Shown here: positions 1 to 12,102 of the stretch, piece after piece | Position numbering within the stretch: the first letter of the stretch is position 1 | Layout: each line of letters opens with the position of its first letter | From: Dastarcus helophoroides | Lineage: Eukaryota > Arthropoda > Insecta > Coleoptera > Bothrideridae | Direction: 5' to 3' | Assembly (NCBI GenBank): GCA_028583605.1 | Contig: CM053332.1 | Span: 14,868,442-14,932,441, forward strand | Length of the DNA stretch: 64,000 nt | Made by a program: the position numbers and the translations under genes | Notes under the pieces: model-generated | Database searches by the model: none | Told to the model about the DNA's origin: nothing | What the model saw: only the letters and a program-made list of their open reading frames with translations

Positions 1-1714
1 GGTGATGGGTGTTATCGATTTTTTGAACCCCTGGAAACTCAGCTTCCAACAGCAGAACATCGAAGAACGACCTTAAGAAAATAGAAGATTTTCGAAGCAA
101 ATTTGCTTTATTTCTTTTCGCCTCTTTTCTTTCTATTCTCTTTGTGTGTTTTTTTATGAAGCTGAGACTGGTAGTTGCACAAGTCAGCGGTAAGATTCTT
201 GGACCTATAATAATTTTCTAACAACGACTTTCTCATTCATTCGCGATTGTTGTGGAATTTTAAATTCCTTTCTTCTTTTTCTTTGTACGCCCCCCAACCC
301 CATATTACTCAACGTTAGGATAAAGTATTTTCTCAAATTTTAGGAAAAGTTAATTAAATCATATAAGAGCGAAAAACCATTAAATAAAATCATCGGGCAA
401 TTTAAAATTTACTTGCCTATTTATTTCGTAGCAAACATCACACAAATGCCACAAGAACTTCACGTTGAACAGAAATTGTTTTTTTTTGGTCCATTTACGT
501 TAATTAGCACAAACAAAAGCAATTTTTAATACTCCCGTATTTCGTACTCGTTTTCGTAAGTCCGGGGGTTGACCATAATTTTTTTAAACTAGTTTCATCG
601 AAATTCAGTATTTGACTACCTATAAATTTCTTTTCGGTGTTTTATGTTTTTTTCCCCTACCCTTAATTTCTGGGGACCGAAAGGTATCCTCTGCATCTCG
701 CTAGAGGGCATGAGGATATAGAATTCCTAATAATTTAAATATTTCTAATCCAAATTAACCCTTAAATAAATTTTGAAAAGGATTCTTAAAGTGCATATCA
801 AACTGCAAACCCATTTTGAATGATGCCATCCCCTTATCTTGCAAGTTGTACTTTGATAACTAAAATTTAAATAAGTTACAATTGTACGTGCTTATAAGGG
901 CGTTTTTTTGAACGTCAAATTGCTCCAGTCTACCACCACATGGTCTTGCCGAGAGATTTGCTACGGTCTCCGTTATTGACACTTAACAGCTCTTTTAGTG
1001 CCCTAATTTACGATATGGGACTTTCAGCGGTCCTTCAAAACTAACATGTTCTTTTACTCGCATATCTGTGTTGAGGTGTGCTTAAATAATTTTTTTTGAA
1101 AAAAACCAGGTTTAACAAATAACCCTTATCTAATTTGTGATCTGCTAAGAAATCTGTTTCTCAGGTAAAACGTTATGTTACAAAGACTTTTTATGATACA
1201 GTATTTGTAGATTTAATATTTCCACGAAAAATTGAAAAAAAATCAATTAAATAAACAAACGAGGAAATAGAATAGTTTAGTAGAACTCGACTCACCACAA
1301 TACCTTATTTAATATTACATATACAAAGGTGATAAAACAAAGTACTATTAAAAAAATGTGTGTTATCAACTATCCAAAGTTACAAACAATTTATAAATTT
1401 TAAGATTTGTTAAATTAAAAGGTCGATTCGTTTTGTTTTAGATATGAACTCGATAACAGAGCTTCTATTAAACATTGTTTTATTTCTGCAAGCTGCTCAG
1501 GCAAAAAAAAACCATTTCAAGCAAAAAAATCCCAAGTAGGAAGATTGCCATAAGATAGCACGACAGAAGCGTATTGATAGATCCAACGCAACACACTTTC
1601 CCATTTATAAAAATAGTTTACAGTTAGATAAATGCAATAAAACAAATGTACTACGTAAAAAATCTACAGAAAAACAATATACTATTTTGGATTCGTTGTG
1701 GTTTGCCTAAAGTT
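1..1714. other. AT-rich non-coding stretch upstream of the last exon of tetraspanin A
   Basis: I see no open frame, RNA gene or mobile element that I can support here. It is probably part of the large last intron of tetraspanin A, whose terminal exon lies at 3843-3917 and whose earlier exons must lie before this window. A TGTTGTGG near 250 looks like a tetraspanin CCG codon run. It has no splice acceptor before it and the frame does not look like EC2. Confidence 0.5.
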
Positions 1715-2011
1715 TAGGGCAGCACTTAGGCCACCCTTTCCGGGTCCATTGTGCTATCCCCGTGATTGAGGTGTCCTTGGTCATTCATTCAGCCACCCAA
1801 CCTTGTTGAGAAACTGAAGAACGTCCCTTGGATGCGCCTCTCTCAAACTGGCCACACTAGGCCAGAAGTCCCCCAGCGTGGATCCTCTGATTGATGCTAG
1901 TGCCGGGCAGTGACACATCACGTGCTCGACACTCTCATCTTCTTCTAAACACCCTCTGCAGTTCGGGTCGGTGCAGCTGTCCAAAGTTATAAACACTATA
2001 CACAAAATCAT
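1715..2011 (-). pseudogene. C-terminal relic of a non-LTR retrotransposon ORF2
   Basis: The minus strand encodes a short stretch with the cysteine/histidine pattern C-x2-C, then EEDESVEHVM, then C-x-C-PAL, an arginine and a glycine. This is the zinc-knuckle-like tail that follows the reverse transcriptase or RNase H domain in many R1/I/jockey-type non-LTR elements. The frame is open for 76 codons and ends at a stop near 1781. Nothing of the reverse transcriptase is left upstream of it. GC content is visibly higher than in the flanks, which supports a foreign origin. It is a dead 3'-end fragment; the exact clade cannot be told. Confidence 0.7.
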
Positions 2012-2299
2012 AGTTTGTAAAATTGATAGAAATCCATTTAAAGTAGAACTGTCAACTTTCTAACAAAGGCAAAAAGATTAACTTTAAAACTGAAATGTAT
2101 AAAAAAGAATTAAATATTTCTAAATAACATTTACAATTTTTTCTCGAACTGCAAACCTTACAGTTCAAAATTTCGATATTAAATTAAACAATTTCATAAA
2201 ACCAAAGTGAGAAGTTTGATTTCAAATTCAAAATTTCTGTTTCTCATAAAAACCAAGTGCTTGCTCAGAATATTAAATTCAACCTCGAAATCTCACCCA

Positions 2300-2790
2300 A
2301 TTAACATTTCTACTAAAATCTCCAAACCTCCATTTCAATTTCAAAATTCTTCGGAGCCCTTCATTTTGACAAAGTAGAAATTTTGAAATTCAAAAATTTC
2401 AACTTTCAATTCAGAATCTCTTGAAAAAGTACAAATTTCGAGTTAGAATTCAACTTTGTTCCCAAAATCGAAATAAAGAGCAAAACTTTGAAATCGAAGT
2501 TGCCACTCTAACAAAATCTTGACTGCATTCGAAATTTCTACTAAAATCTCCAAACCTTCTAATCTCAAAATTTCTACTTTTCAAAATGAAGGGCTCCGTA
2601 GGATTTTGAAACTGAAATGGAGGTTTGCTGATTTTAGTAGAAATTTCGAATTCAGTCAAGATTTTGTTAGGAGTGGTAATTTCGATTTCAAAGTTTTGCT
2701 CTTTATTTCGATTTTGGGAAGAAAGCTAAATTCTAACTCGAAATTTGTACTTTTTAAAGAGATTTTGAATTAAAAGTTGAAATTTTGAGT
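2300..2790. repeat. Nested inverted repeat (foldback) in AAATTTCGA-type DNA
   Basis: Blocks of 70-110 bp on the left reappear as reverse complements on the right. 2305-2390 matches 2556-2648. 2455-2555 matches 2640-2735. 2390-2460 matches about 2735-2790. Both strands therefore show near-identical short open frames, which are not genes. The arms include the text ATTTCTACTAAAATCTCC and its complement. The surrounding 2100-3110 is degenerate short-period AT repeat. Confidence 0.7.
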
Positions 2791-3842
2791 TGAATTTCGA
2801 AAAACTTTTCTCGGAACTTCGACTAATACCTATCCTCAAACTTTTTCAACTTTAATCTCTAAATGTTCGTATTAAACTTAAAATTTCAGATTTTATCTCT
2901 TACTTTCTCTCAAAAATTTCATGTCAAAAAATTTAAGTTTAATTTTCAAATATTATTTCTTCTCAAAATTTCAATTTGCCCAAAATTTCGATTTTTAGTT
3001 TCAAAATCCAGATTTTGAAAATCATTTTTTTTTAATACTCCAAGTTGAAATTTTGAGTTTAAGCCCTAAAGACTTTTTGAAAGTATTAGCTGATTAATTT
3101 ATAAAAACAGATTTCACTCGAAATTTAGAGAAAAACGTTGAATATTTGAAGGTCAAAAAAAACTAAACTAGGAAATAATAGTTCTTAATCCAAAATGTCT
3201 AGAAAAAGGTAAACTCTTCAAATTTAAATGCCAAATCTTTTAAAAAGAAGTCCAAATTTGATGGATAAAATGCAAATTTTGGGATTAAATTACTTCAGAA
3301 ATGTTTTAACTTCCATGTCAAAATTTTAGAAAAAAGCTTTTAACTTAAAATTTAACGAAAAATCTTGGATTTTAATAGTCTGTTAAACACAAAATTAATG
3401 ACTGCACCAGGATGGCAAGGCTTAACAGGGAAAGTTTTTTTTTTAAAGAAAATTAAACCTTGAGGAAGTAAAATGTTAACATTTTCTAGAAAGTTATTTA
3501 ATTCCACACGGACAAAGCCGCAATGGCAGCTACTATTATAATAAAACACTTATCCATCAATGCGAACTTAAAATATTTATAATTATTTGAATGATTTATA
3601 ATTTGTCGTTTATCATTAAAAGCAATTTACTTTAAATTTTGAAAAATAACTTTCTATTAATTTTGATGGTGATGCGAGGCTCGATTGGGCCCAATTGCTC
3701 CAATCGCCTTAAATCCGGGCCTGATAATGTAAATGTTTGATTTTGCAAATGAAACTGTCATTTGTAAATATTCTCTTTTGGTCATTTAAGTTCTAGTTTT
3801 ATTTTCAACATTAATATTTTAATATTCCCTCTTTTTTTCCAG
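2791..3842. other. Low-complexity intron sequence before the tetraspanin A terminal exon
   Basis: The first part continues the degenerate AAATTTCGA repeat up to about 3360. The rest is ordinary AT-rich DNA with no coding signal that I can support. It ends in a pyrimidine tract and AG at 3842, the acceptor of the tetraspanin A last exon. Confidence 0.5.
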
Positions 3843-3917
3843 GTTATAGGAGCCATCCTATCACTATGTTTGGCAAATCACATGAGGAACAATATCAGGA
3901 GAAGCTTCTACTCCTAG
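3843..3917 (+). CDS. Tetraspanin A, terminal exon only (partial gene)
   Basis: After a strong acceptor (CTTTTTTTCCAG) a phase-0 exon of 25 codons reads VIGAILSLCLANHMRNNIRR followed by four residues and a TAG. This is the end of the fourth membrane segment of a tetraspanin and its short cytoplasmic tail. Arginines right after the helix and an LSLCLAN-type helix end are typical. The neighbouring paralogues B to E all end in a separate phase-0 exon of 16-20 codons at the same point, which makes the assignment firm. The other four exons must lie upstream of position 1, so the last intron is at least 3.8 kb. Its 3' end converges on Lst8, whose stop codon is only 187 bp away on the other strand, so the two 3' UTRs probably overlap. 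Confidence 0.8.
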   Translation, partial: VIGAILSLCLANHMRNNIRRSFYS

Positions 3918-3974
3918 ATTTCTATGAATAAGTTACTGAATTATTTATATAATATAAAATATTTGTACAGTTAT

Positions 3975-3980
3975 TTTATT
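3975..3980 (-). promoter_or_regulatory. Candidate poly(A) signal AATAAA of Lst8
   Basis: A canonical AATAAA on the minus strand lies about 125 bp past the Lst8 stop codon at 4104. It would place the end of the Lst8 mRNA close to the end of tetraspanin A on the other strand. Confidence 0.5.
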
Positions 3981-4103
3981 TGAAATCATAATTACATGTT
4001 GGTTCCTAAATCAATACAATTAAAAAAACCTGACAATTTATAGAAAAGTGTTTCCACAATCAAATTTAACAGATAATATACATTTTATAAGCTTTTTTTT
4101 CTG

Positions 4104-7100
4104 TTACACAGAAGTATCACGGAAAGCTAACGCAGTCACTGCTTTTTGATGTCCCGAGTATTCTCTTTCTAATGCCCCAGTACTTACATTCCATAATTTG
4201 GCTAAACCATCAGATGATGCTAAAACACAATACAGTTTATAAAATACCTAAAAACATTCACGATATTCATTTTTTCAAAGTATGACTTTTTATTTAAGAC
4301 TCAATCCTAAAACAAATAATTTTACAACAAAATAAACTTATCAAACAGTGAGTTGATTCATTAAAGCGCCAAATTGGGCATTTTATAAGTTACAGAACTA
4401 AATTTTGAATGAATTGTTTGAAAGGAACTTGGCCCGTGGCACATTAAAATTTTCTGTCAATTTTTGATTCCCTCGTACACCCTCCACCCGCACATCCGAA
4501 CGGGAGGGTAGTTTACGTCCGGAATTTTTTGCACGAAGAGAATCCATCATCTTTGTTTTTAATAATTAGAAGAAAAAAGGAAATAAAGAAAAGAACAGGA
4601 TGAGGAAAGAAGAATAGCAGAAAACGACTCACGTGTCAGAGACGGAAACATGATGTAAGCATCATTTCACCGCCTCAATCCTAAAACGAATAATTTTACA
4701 ATAAAATAAACTTATCAAACAGTGAGAAAATTATTGAGTTGATTCATTAAAGCACCAAATGGGGGATTTTTTAATTTGCATTTACCACATTGAGGCTAAA
4801 GAGGTCTGTACATACAATTACCAACCTGTAAAAACATACTGAGAGTCTGAACTAAAAGCAGCATCCCAAACCCATCTCTGATTCTCACGTTTCAGTTCTT
4901 GAACCAATTGAAAATCGTTTGTGCTCCATATTCTAGCGGTTTGGTCCGCAGATGTCGTTATAAGTAAACTGCGAATGCAGAAATTATTTCTGTTTTGTGA
5001 TACTAAATAATCGACTTACGACCCATCCTGACTGAACATGCATTTGAGCGCATGCCTTTTGTGAGCGTCAAATTTGTGTTTGGGTTTCATTTTGGTGGGT
5101 TCGTCTGTTTTCCCCGATTCAAGGCTCCATATGTAACATCGACCTTTGCTGTTGACTGCTGCCATATGTGTGCCGTATGGATCAATAGCAACATCTAGGA
5201 TCATCGAGTCTCCTTCTGGAATCTATATTGAATATAAAATTATTTTTCTTTGTGGCATAACCTGGGCATTATTAGAAAGATTGAATATTGATTACATGGG
5301 AAAAGTATTATAAAATTTCTACTAGAATCATCCTCGAGCTAGTGATTGTTGATATTACTTGGTATGATGCATTGACTGTTTAAAAATATACAAGGGGTTA
5401 ATTAAAACAATTAAAAGCAAGGTAGCACGGATACATCAATATTTTTGCCTTCTTAGGCCGGAATGTTCTCAATGTTGCAAGCCTGTAGGGGATTTACAGA
5501 TACAACTTTTGTAGCTGGTCACACATCTACCATATGAGGAACTACAGTAATTTCTTTTAGCTCATTAGCGCCGGCCACTCCCGTTTTTTTGAAAATGTTA
5601 ACCTTTTATCATAAAAATTTCGACATTTTGTTGAAGCTGTAACTTTTTCAGAATTAGATTTTTTGGAAAATTTCCTCCTTTTTTCAAAATTTTGACTTCT
5701 TTTAAAAAAAGCTTTCAAAATATCGATTTTTTTTAACTTTGGTTTGTTTATAATATGATTGTGTTGAAGCATTTTTTTTCTTGAAAACCTTTACCTTTTT
5801 TTTTTTAATATTTCCAGTTTTGCTCAAACTTATTACTATTTCTCGAAGTTTTTTTGAGAATTCCGACTTTTTCCTGAAAATTCTTTTTTTTTTGAAAAAA
5901 TCAACTTTTTTCACAATTGCGACTTTTTGAAATTTTCGAATTTTTCAGGATTTCAACCTTTTTTGAATTTTTTTACATTTTATCATCACAATTTAGATTT
6001 TTTTTAAGTTGTGGCTTTTTTTAAAATTTGAAGTTTTGTCGAAATTTCCATCTTTTTTGAAAAATTCGACTTTTTGTAAAAGCTTCGACATTTTCAAAAT
6101 TTTTCTCGAAACTTCGTATTTCTGTAATTTTAACTTTTATTGAAAACTTGACCCGTTCGAAAATTTTTTAAATTTTTTTGTAGAATCTAATTTTCTAAAT
6201 TTTCAACAAATTCCACAAAATGAATCCAAGACTTAACTAAATTTCGATTTTAAATCTGCCTAAATTGAAAACAATCTGAAAAAAATCGCAGCTTCGAGGC
6301 CGAAGGTGAAATTTTAAGAAAAAAGTCAAATATAGCGTTAACAAAACGAGATAAAAATTGGAAGTTTAAATTAGACATTTTCTAATATGTCAACGTCTCA
6401 AGTTTACTCTCAAAATTTCGACTTCAATTTCAAGATCCCGGCTTTAAATTGGAATATAAATGTTATATTTTTCTCTTGAAATTTTGACTGAAACTCCAAA
6501 TTTCTAGGAAAAATTCGAAATAGCGAGATTTTATCAAAAATTTTGAGAAAATAGTCAAATCCTAGAATTTTGAAAAAAAGTCAGCATCATCAAAAAATCA
6601 TTAGAATTTGGGATTTCAAGAAAAAAATTGGCATATTGAAATTAAAGTAAAATTTAAAAGCAAAAAATCAGGAAATTTTCAAGATTTCACCTTTTTTGAA
6701 AATTTTTACATTTTATCATCACAATTTAGATTTTTTTTTAAGTTGTGGCTTTTTTTAAAATTTGAAGTTTTTTCGAAATTTCCATCTTTTTTGAAAGTTC
6801 GACTTTTTGCGAGTTTCGACATTTTCAAAATTTTTCTCGAAACTTCGTATTTCTGTAATTTTAACTTTTATTGAAAACTTAAGCCGTTCGAAAATTTTTA
6901 AAATTTTTTTGAAGAATCTAATTTTCTAAATTACAAATTTTTAATTTTTCAACAAATTCCACAAGACGAATTCAAGACTTAACTAAATTTCAATTTTAAA
7001 TCTGCCTAAATTGAAAAAAATCTGAAAAAAATCGCAGCTTCGAGGCCAAAGTTTACATTTTAAGAAAAAAGTTAAATATAGTGTTAACAAAACGAAATAA

Positions 7101-10100
7101 AAATTGGAAGTTGAAATTAGACGTTTTCTAATATGTCGACGTTTCAAGTTTACTCTCAAAATTTCGACTTCAATTTCAAGGTCCCGACTTTAAATTGGAA
7201 TATAAATGTTATATTTTTCTCTTGAAATTTTGACTAAAATTCCAAATTTCTAGGAAAAATTCGAAATAGCGAGATTTTATCAACAAATTTCGAGAAAATA
7301 GTCAAATGCTGGAATTTTGAAAAGTTTTAGGAAGTTAGCATCATCAAAAAATCATTAGAATTTGGGATTTCAAGAAAAAAAAATTGGCATATTGAAATTA
7401 AAGTAAAATTTGAAAGAAAAAAATTAGGAAATTTTCAAGATTTTACCATTTTTTGAAAATTTTTACATTTTATCATCACAATTTAGATTTTTTTTAAGTT
7501 GTGGCTTTTTAAAATTTGAAGTTTTTTCGAAATTTCCATTATTTTTGAAAAGTTCGACTTTTTGTGAAAGCTTCGACATTTTTCAAAATTTTTCTCGAAA
7601 CTTCGAATTTCTGTAATTTTAATTTTTATTAAAAACTTGAGCCGTTCGAAAATTTTTTTGAAGAATCTAATTTTTCAAATTACAAATTTTCAACAAATTC
7701 TACAAAACAAATTCAAAACTTAACTGAATTTCGATTTTAAATCTGCCTAAATTGAAAACAATCTGAAAAAAATCGCAGCTTCGAGGCCAAAGTTGAAATT
7801 AAAAAATAAAGTCAAATATAGCGTAAACAAAACGAGACAAAAATTGGAAGTTTAAATTAGACATTTTCTAATATGTCAACGTCTCAAGTTTACTCTCAAA
7901 ATTTCGACTTCAATTTCAAGATCCCGGCTTTAAATTGGAATATAGTTGTCATATTTTTCCCTTGAAATTTTGACTGAAATTCCAAATTTCTAGGAAAAAT
8001 TCGAAATAGCGAGATTTTATCAACAAATTTTGAGAAAATAGTCAAATGCTGGAATTTTGAAAAGTTTTAGGAAGTCAGCATCATCAAAAAGTCATTAGAA
8101 TTTGGGATTTCAAGAAAAAAATTGACATATTGAAATTAAAGTAAAATTTGAAAGAAAAAAATTAGCAAATTTTCAAGATTTCACCCTTTTTTGAAAATTT
8201 TTACATTTTATCATCACAATTTAGATTTTTTTTAAGTTGTGGCTTTTTTAAAATTTGAAGATTTTTCGAAATTTCCATCTTTTTTGAAAAGTTCGACTTT
8301 TTGTGAAAGCTTCGACATTTTTCAAAATTTTTTTCGAAACTTCGTATTTCTCTAATTTTAACATTTATTGAAAACTTGAGCCGTTCGAAAATTTTTAAAA
8401 TTTTTTTGAAGAATCTAATTTTCTAAATTACAAATTTTTAATTTTTCAACAAATTCTATAAAACGAATTCAAGACTTAACTAAATTTCGATTTTAAATCT
8501 GCCTAAATTGAAAACAATCTGAAAAAAATCGCAGCTTCGAGGCCAAAGTTTACATTTTAAGAAAAAAGTCAAATATAGCGTTAACAAAACGAGATAAATA
8601 TTGGAAGTTTAAATTAGACATTTTCTAATATGTCGACGTTTTAAGTTTACTCTCAAAATTTCGACTTCAATTTCAAGATCCCGGCTTTAAATTGGAATAT
8701 AAATGTTATATTTTTCTCTTGAAATTTTGACTGAAATTCCAAATTTCTAGAAAAAATTCGAAATAGCGAGATTTTATAAACAATTTTGAGAAAATAGTCA
8801 AATGCTGGAATTTTGAAAAGTTTTAGGAAGTCGACATCATCAAAAAATCATTAGAATTTGGGATTTCAAGAAAAAAATTGGCATATTGAAATTAAAGTGA
8901 AATTTAAAAGAAACAATTCAGAAAAATAACTTCAAAAAAATAGGGATATCAGATTACTAAAATAAAAATCCAAGTTTAAGGAAAAAACAAAGTTCAAGTG
9001 TTTGTTCTGAAGAAAAAGTTGAAATTTTCAGAAAAAATCGAATTTGCAAAAAAATTGCCAGGAAGCTGTGCTTCAATGAAAAAAACTCCAATGCTTTAGT
9101 CCAAATTTACAACAGAACATAAAATTTTCATCTTAAAATCGAAATTTTAGGAAAACAAAAGATATATTCCGAGAAAAAGGTCCAAATTCTAAAGAAAGAC
9201 CGGAAATTGTGAAAAAAAAATATTCAAGTTATACAACTTAAAATTCAATTTGGCTTAAAATTTTGAGAATAAAGTCAAGATTTTCTCAGAAAATGTGTAA
9301 ATTGTAAGCTTCTAATCCAACTTTCAAAAAAAAATATTAATTTTTTTTAGGTTCAATCCACTCGCAAAGGACAACCGTAATATGCCTTCAACGCACCGCG
9401 AGTAGGATGGGAAAATAAGGATAGATGGCGTAATTTTGAGATGAAAGTTGCATAAAATTGTATAAAATGTTTAAATTGTAAGCTTCTAATCCATCTTTTA
9501 AAAAAATATTAATTTTTTTTAGGTTCAATCCACTCGCAAAGGACATCCCTATTATGCCTTCAAAGCACCGCGAGTAGGATGCGGACATAAGGATAGAAGG
9601 CGTAATTTTGAGATGAAAGTTGCATGAAATTGTGTAAAATGTTTAAATTGTAAGCTTCTAATCCAACTTTCAAAAAAAAAAAATATTTTTTAGGTTCAAT
9701 CCACTCGCAAAGGATAATCCTATTAGGCCTTCAAAGCATCGCAAGTATGATGCGGAAATAAGGATAGATGGCGTAATTTTGAGATGAAAGTTGCATGAAA
9801 TTGTATAAAATTTTAAAAAAGACATCGAAATTTCTAAAATAATCCCAAACTTTAGGGCAAAGTAAAAATTATTTTAAATACATACAAACAAACCGAAATA
9901 AAACGTTTTTTTCTCATTCTTTTCCGGTTTTCGTTACGACAAAAATGTTTTTTTTTTTCGATTTCTACTTTTCGATTCAGTTCGGCTTCGAAGCTCTGGT
10001 TTTTTCACAAAATTTGCGACTTTTTAAAATTTCTAATTTGTCTGAAAATATCGATCCCAAAATTTGGCCTACTTTTTAAAATTTCGACTTGTTTTGAAAA

Positions 10101-11759
10101 TTAAAATTTTTTTGAAAACTTTGGCTTATTTTTAAATAATTTTTTATTTTAGCTGTTTAAAGAGTTTCTATATGTCAAAATGTTGACCCTTTTTCATGTG
10201 GACTTTTTCAAATTTTGGACTTTTTGAAAAAATCCCGCTTTTTAAAAATTGATTTATTCAAACTTTTTTTAATGTCGAATTTTTTTTAGAAAATCGGGAC
10301 TATTTTTTAAAGTTTTACAAGTGTATTTGGAAGAATACCAAAGTGCTTATCTTCCTTAGATCAATACCGAATTATCTAAGGCTTGTTGCACTTATGAAAA
10401 AAAAAATGATTCGATACATTTGTTTAAAAAAATTCCCACAGCATTACCTATTTCCCTCGTAGATTCACACTATCACACTATCTAATAATTAATCATGTTT
10501 TTCTTTAAAATATTGTAATTTCAGATTTTGCAAATCGATATTAATATCCTATACTTTGTAGGTACTTTCAAATACGAATTCGTTATATTGCCTTAAAGGG
10601 ATAAATTGCCAAAAAACAAAAAGTTGTTAAACTAATTGTTTTTCGGAAACTGAAGTCTAAACACCAATTTTCTTATTTCCAATTTCAAAAATAAGGAACT
10701 TTTATGCAATAATACAAATTTTTTCATCTATTTAACACCCTTGTGGGACAAATTTTTAAAAATCCTTTCTTACTGCGAAATTCAATGTTCCTAAACCGAT
10801 CGATTTAGGCTATGTGTTGTCTACCGATCAGTGTTTTAAATATTATTGAAAATAATTCAAAGATATCCGTAACTAAAATAATATTCGAAACTATCGGATA
10901 TCTGAAATAATTTCATATCTGTATCTGTAACCGAAATAATATTCACAATATATCTGTATCCAGATCTGAAATGTCACATCCCTAACATCCCTTGTTATAT
11001 AACGGACAATAATCCTTAATAAAGTTTAATAGTTATGAACCCTAGTTATGACATAAACAAATTATATGGACAAAGTCATAACAGAATATATGAAAGAGTT
11101 CATAGAATAGTAAATAAGTTTGTATTAAGGTCCTCAAATGGGAACGGCCAGCATTGAGTTAATATTACAAGTAACTGTACTTGATACCACATTGTTAAGA
11201 GTTTGCTACTAAAAATGCTTACAAATTGCTCATTGTGGTCTGTTTTGAGGTCCCATCTGTGTATACAACCGCTCTGATCGCCAACGAAAAGTTCCACTTG
11301 ATTCGGATGTAAACAAACAGATGTAATTGGGGCCTGTACTTCAAAAACCTTGGATTGAATATTTTTCGACTTTAAGTCCCAAATTCTAGCCCTACAATCT
11401 TCACCACCAGAGTACATCCACTTGCCATCTTCTTGAAAACCGATCGCTGTAACATTTTTGCTAGTTCCCTCATAATTAACAACTGGACTTGAATTATTTG
11501 AATGTAAGTCATACATGTATATGTGCTGATAGGATGCGGCTGCAAGAAGTTGTCTGTCTGGGGTTATTTCAAGTGCGTTTACTTGCTAAAATTATAGTTT
11601 GATGAATCAATAAATGAGTACAACAAAAACGTTTACCGATTCTCCGTGTTGCATTGTTCTTTGGCATAAGCCAGTGTGTGTTTGCCATATTTTTATTGTG
11701 TGATCATATCCACCTGTGGCTAAAATTATTTGATCATTTTCCCCGTTTTCCATCGTCAT
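4104..11759 (-). CDS. Lst8: LST8, WD40 subunit of TOR complexes 1 and 2 (five exons)
   Basis: Exons on the minus strand: 11637-11759, 11223-11585, 5020-5222, 4826-4968 and 4104-4219; together 948 nt, 315 aa plus stop, with no frame break. LST8 binds the kinase domain of TOR and is a core subunit of TORC1 and TORC2. The protein is a seven-bladed beta propeller. WD or WD-like ends are visible as IWQ (about 25), YMYDL (near 66), [10 protein letters not shown] (near 112), [12 protein letters not shown] (near 156), YIWSL, ARIWS and [32 protein letters not shown] and SGHQKAV are close to animal LST8 by memory of the family. The length agrees with animal LST8 (about 313-326 aa). The first ATG (11759) is chosen; a second ATG two codons on is equally possible. 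Introns are 51, 6000, 51 and 606 nt; donors include GTAAAC, GTAAGC, GTAAGT and GTTGGT. The 6-kb intron is filled with tandem repeats. Confidence 0.95.
4302..4766. repeat. Two ~90-bp direct repeats in Lst8 intron 4
   Basis: 4302-4386 and 4674-4766 share a long block containing AATAAACTTATCAAACAGTG and GAGTTGATTCATTAAAG. The second copy carries an extra GAAAATTATT. About 290 bp lie between them. This could be a local duplication or the ends of a small non-autonomous element; I recognise no family. Confidence 0.7.
5223..5937. other. Start of the 6-kb Lst8 intron 2, low complexity
   Basis: 5223-5560 is AT-rich without recognisable content. From about 5570 the sequence is T-rich degenerate AAATTTCGA repeat, giving spurious lysine/phenylalanine-rich frames. 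Confidence 0.5.
5938..8916. repeat. Tandem array of four ~740-bp units inside Lst8 intron 2
   Basis: The anchor TATCATCACAATTTAGATTT occurs at 5981, 6714, 7471 and 8209, giving periods of 733, 757 and 738 bp. Each unit also contains the phrases AATCGCAGCTTCGAGGC and CATCATCAAAAAATCATTAG in the same order. The units differ by scattered substitutions and small indels. They are themselves built from the degenerate AAATTTCGA motif, so this is a higher-order repeat. There is no coding potential. Confidence 0.85.
9296..9815. repeat. Three tandem copies (~173 bp) that each contain a non-LTR 3' end
   Basis: Units start near 9297, 9471 and 9643. Each has AATTGTAAGCTTCTAATCCA, then a T run, then TTCAATCCACTCGCAAAGGA and GCGAGTAGGATG, then GGCGTAATTTTGAGATGAAAG. 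The block from CACTCGCAAAGG to GCGAGTAGGATG is the same as the 3' ends of the CR1/jockey-like fragments at 51.2, 53.5, 54.0 and 60.2 kb. A retroelement tail was therefore inserted once and then amplified in tandem. Confidence 0.8.
9816..11099. other. Rest of Lst8 intron 2, AT-rich without recognised features
   Basis: 9900-10320 is T-rich degenerate repeat. 10860-10975 repeats the words GGATATCTGAAATAAT and ATCTGTATC several times. No gene or known element is visible up to the Lst8 exon that ends at 11223. Confidence 0.4.
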
Positions 11760-12102
11760 TTTAAAGAATTAAAACGGAGTAATTCAACATAACAACAAAC
11801 TTAGGTTATGTTTTGTAATCATAACATAACCTAGCTGACATCTGTCATCTTCTTCTTCTTCTTGCCTATTTTTTAACATACATAGAACTTCTTGGCGCTG
11901 TTGCCAAGTGAAGAAAAAATTCCCATACAAGAGGAATTTTGGCCAAAAATTCAGGCATTTAATTAGACGTGTCAAAATGTCAATATTTTCGGGAAATAAC
12001 CGTTACTAAAAATTATTGTACGTTTAAAATCTATTTTAAAATGAAATCTTTTGTTCCCGCGGTCTGTTGTGCATTCCTCAAAATAAAAGTGTGAGATCAA
12101 AA
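11760..12102. promoter_or_regulatory. Shared divergent promoter interval of Lst8 and tetraspanin B
   Basis: Only 343 bp separate the start codons of Lst8 (minus) and tetraspanin B (plus), so both promoters must lie here or overlap the first exons. A short inverted repeat TAGGTTATG / CATAACCTA sits at 11802-11833 with a 14-nt loop. There is a CTTCTTCTTCTTCTT run near 11850. No clear TATA box is seen for either gene. Confidence 0.5.

Noticed and set aside
245..262. TGTTGTGG as a possible tetraspanin A EC2 exon
   Set aside because: No acceptor precedes it and the following frame has no EC2-like cysteines or donor.
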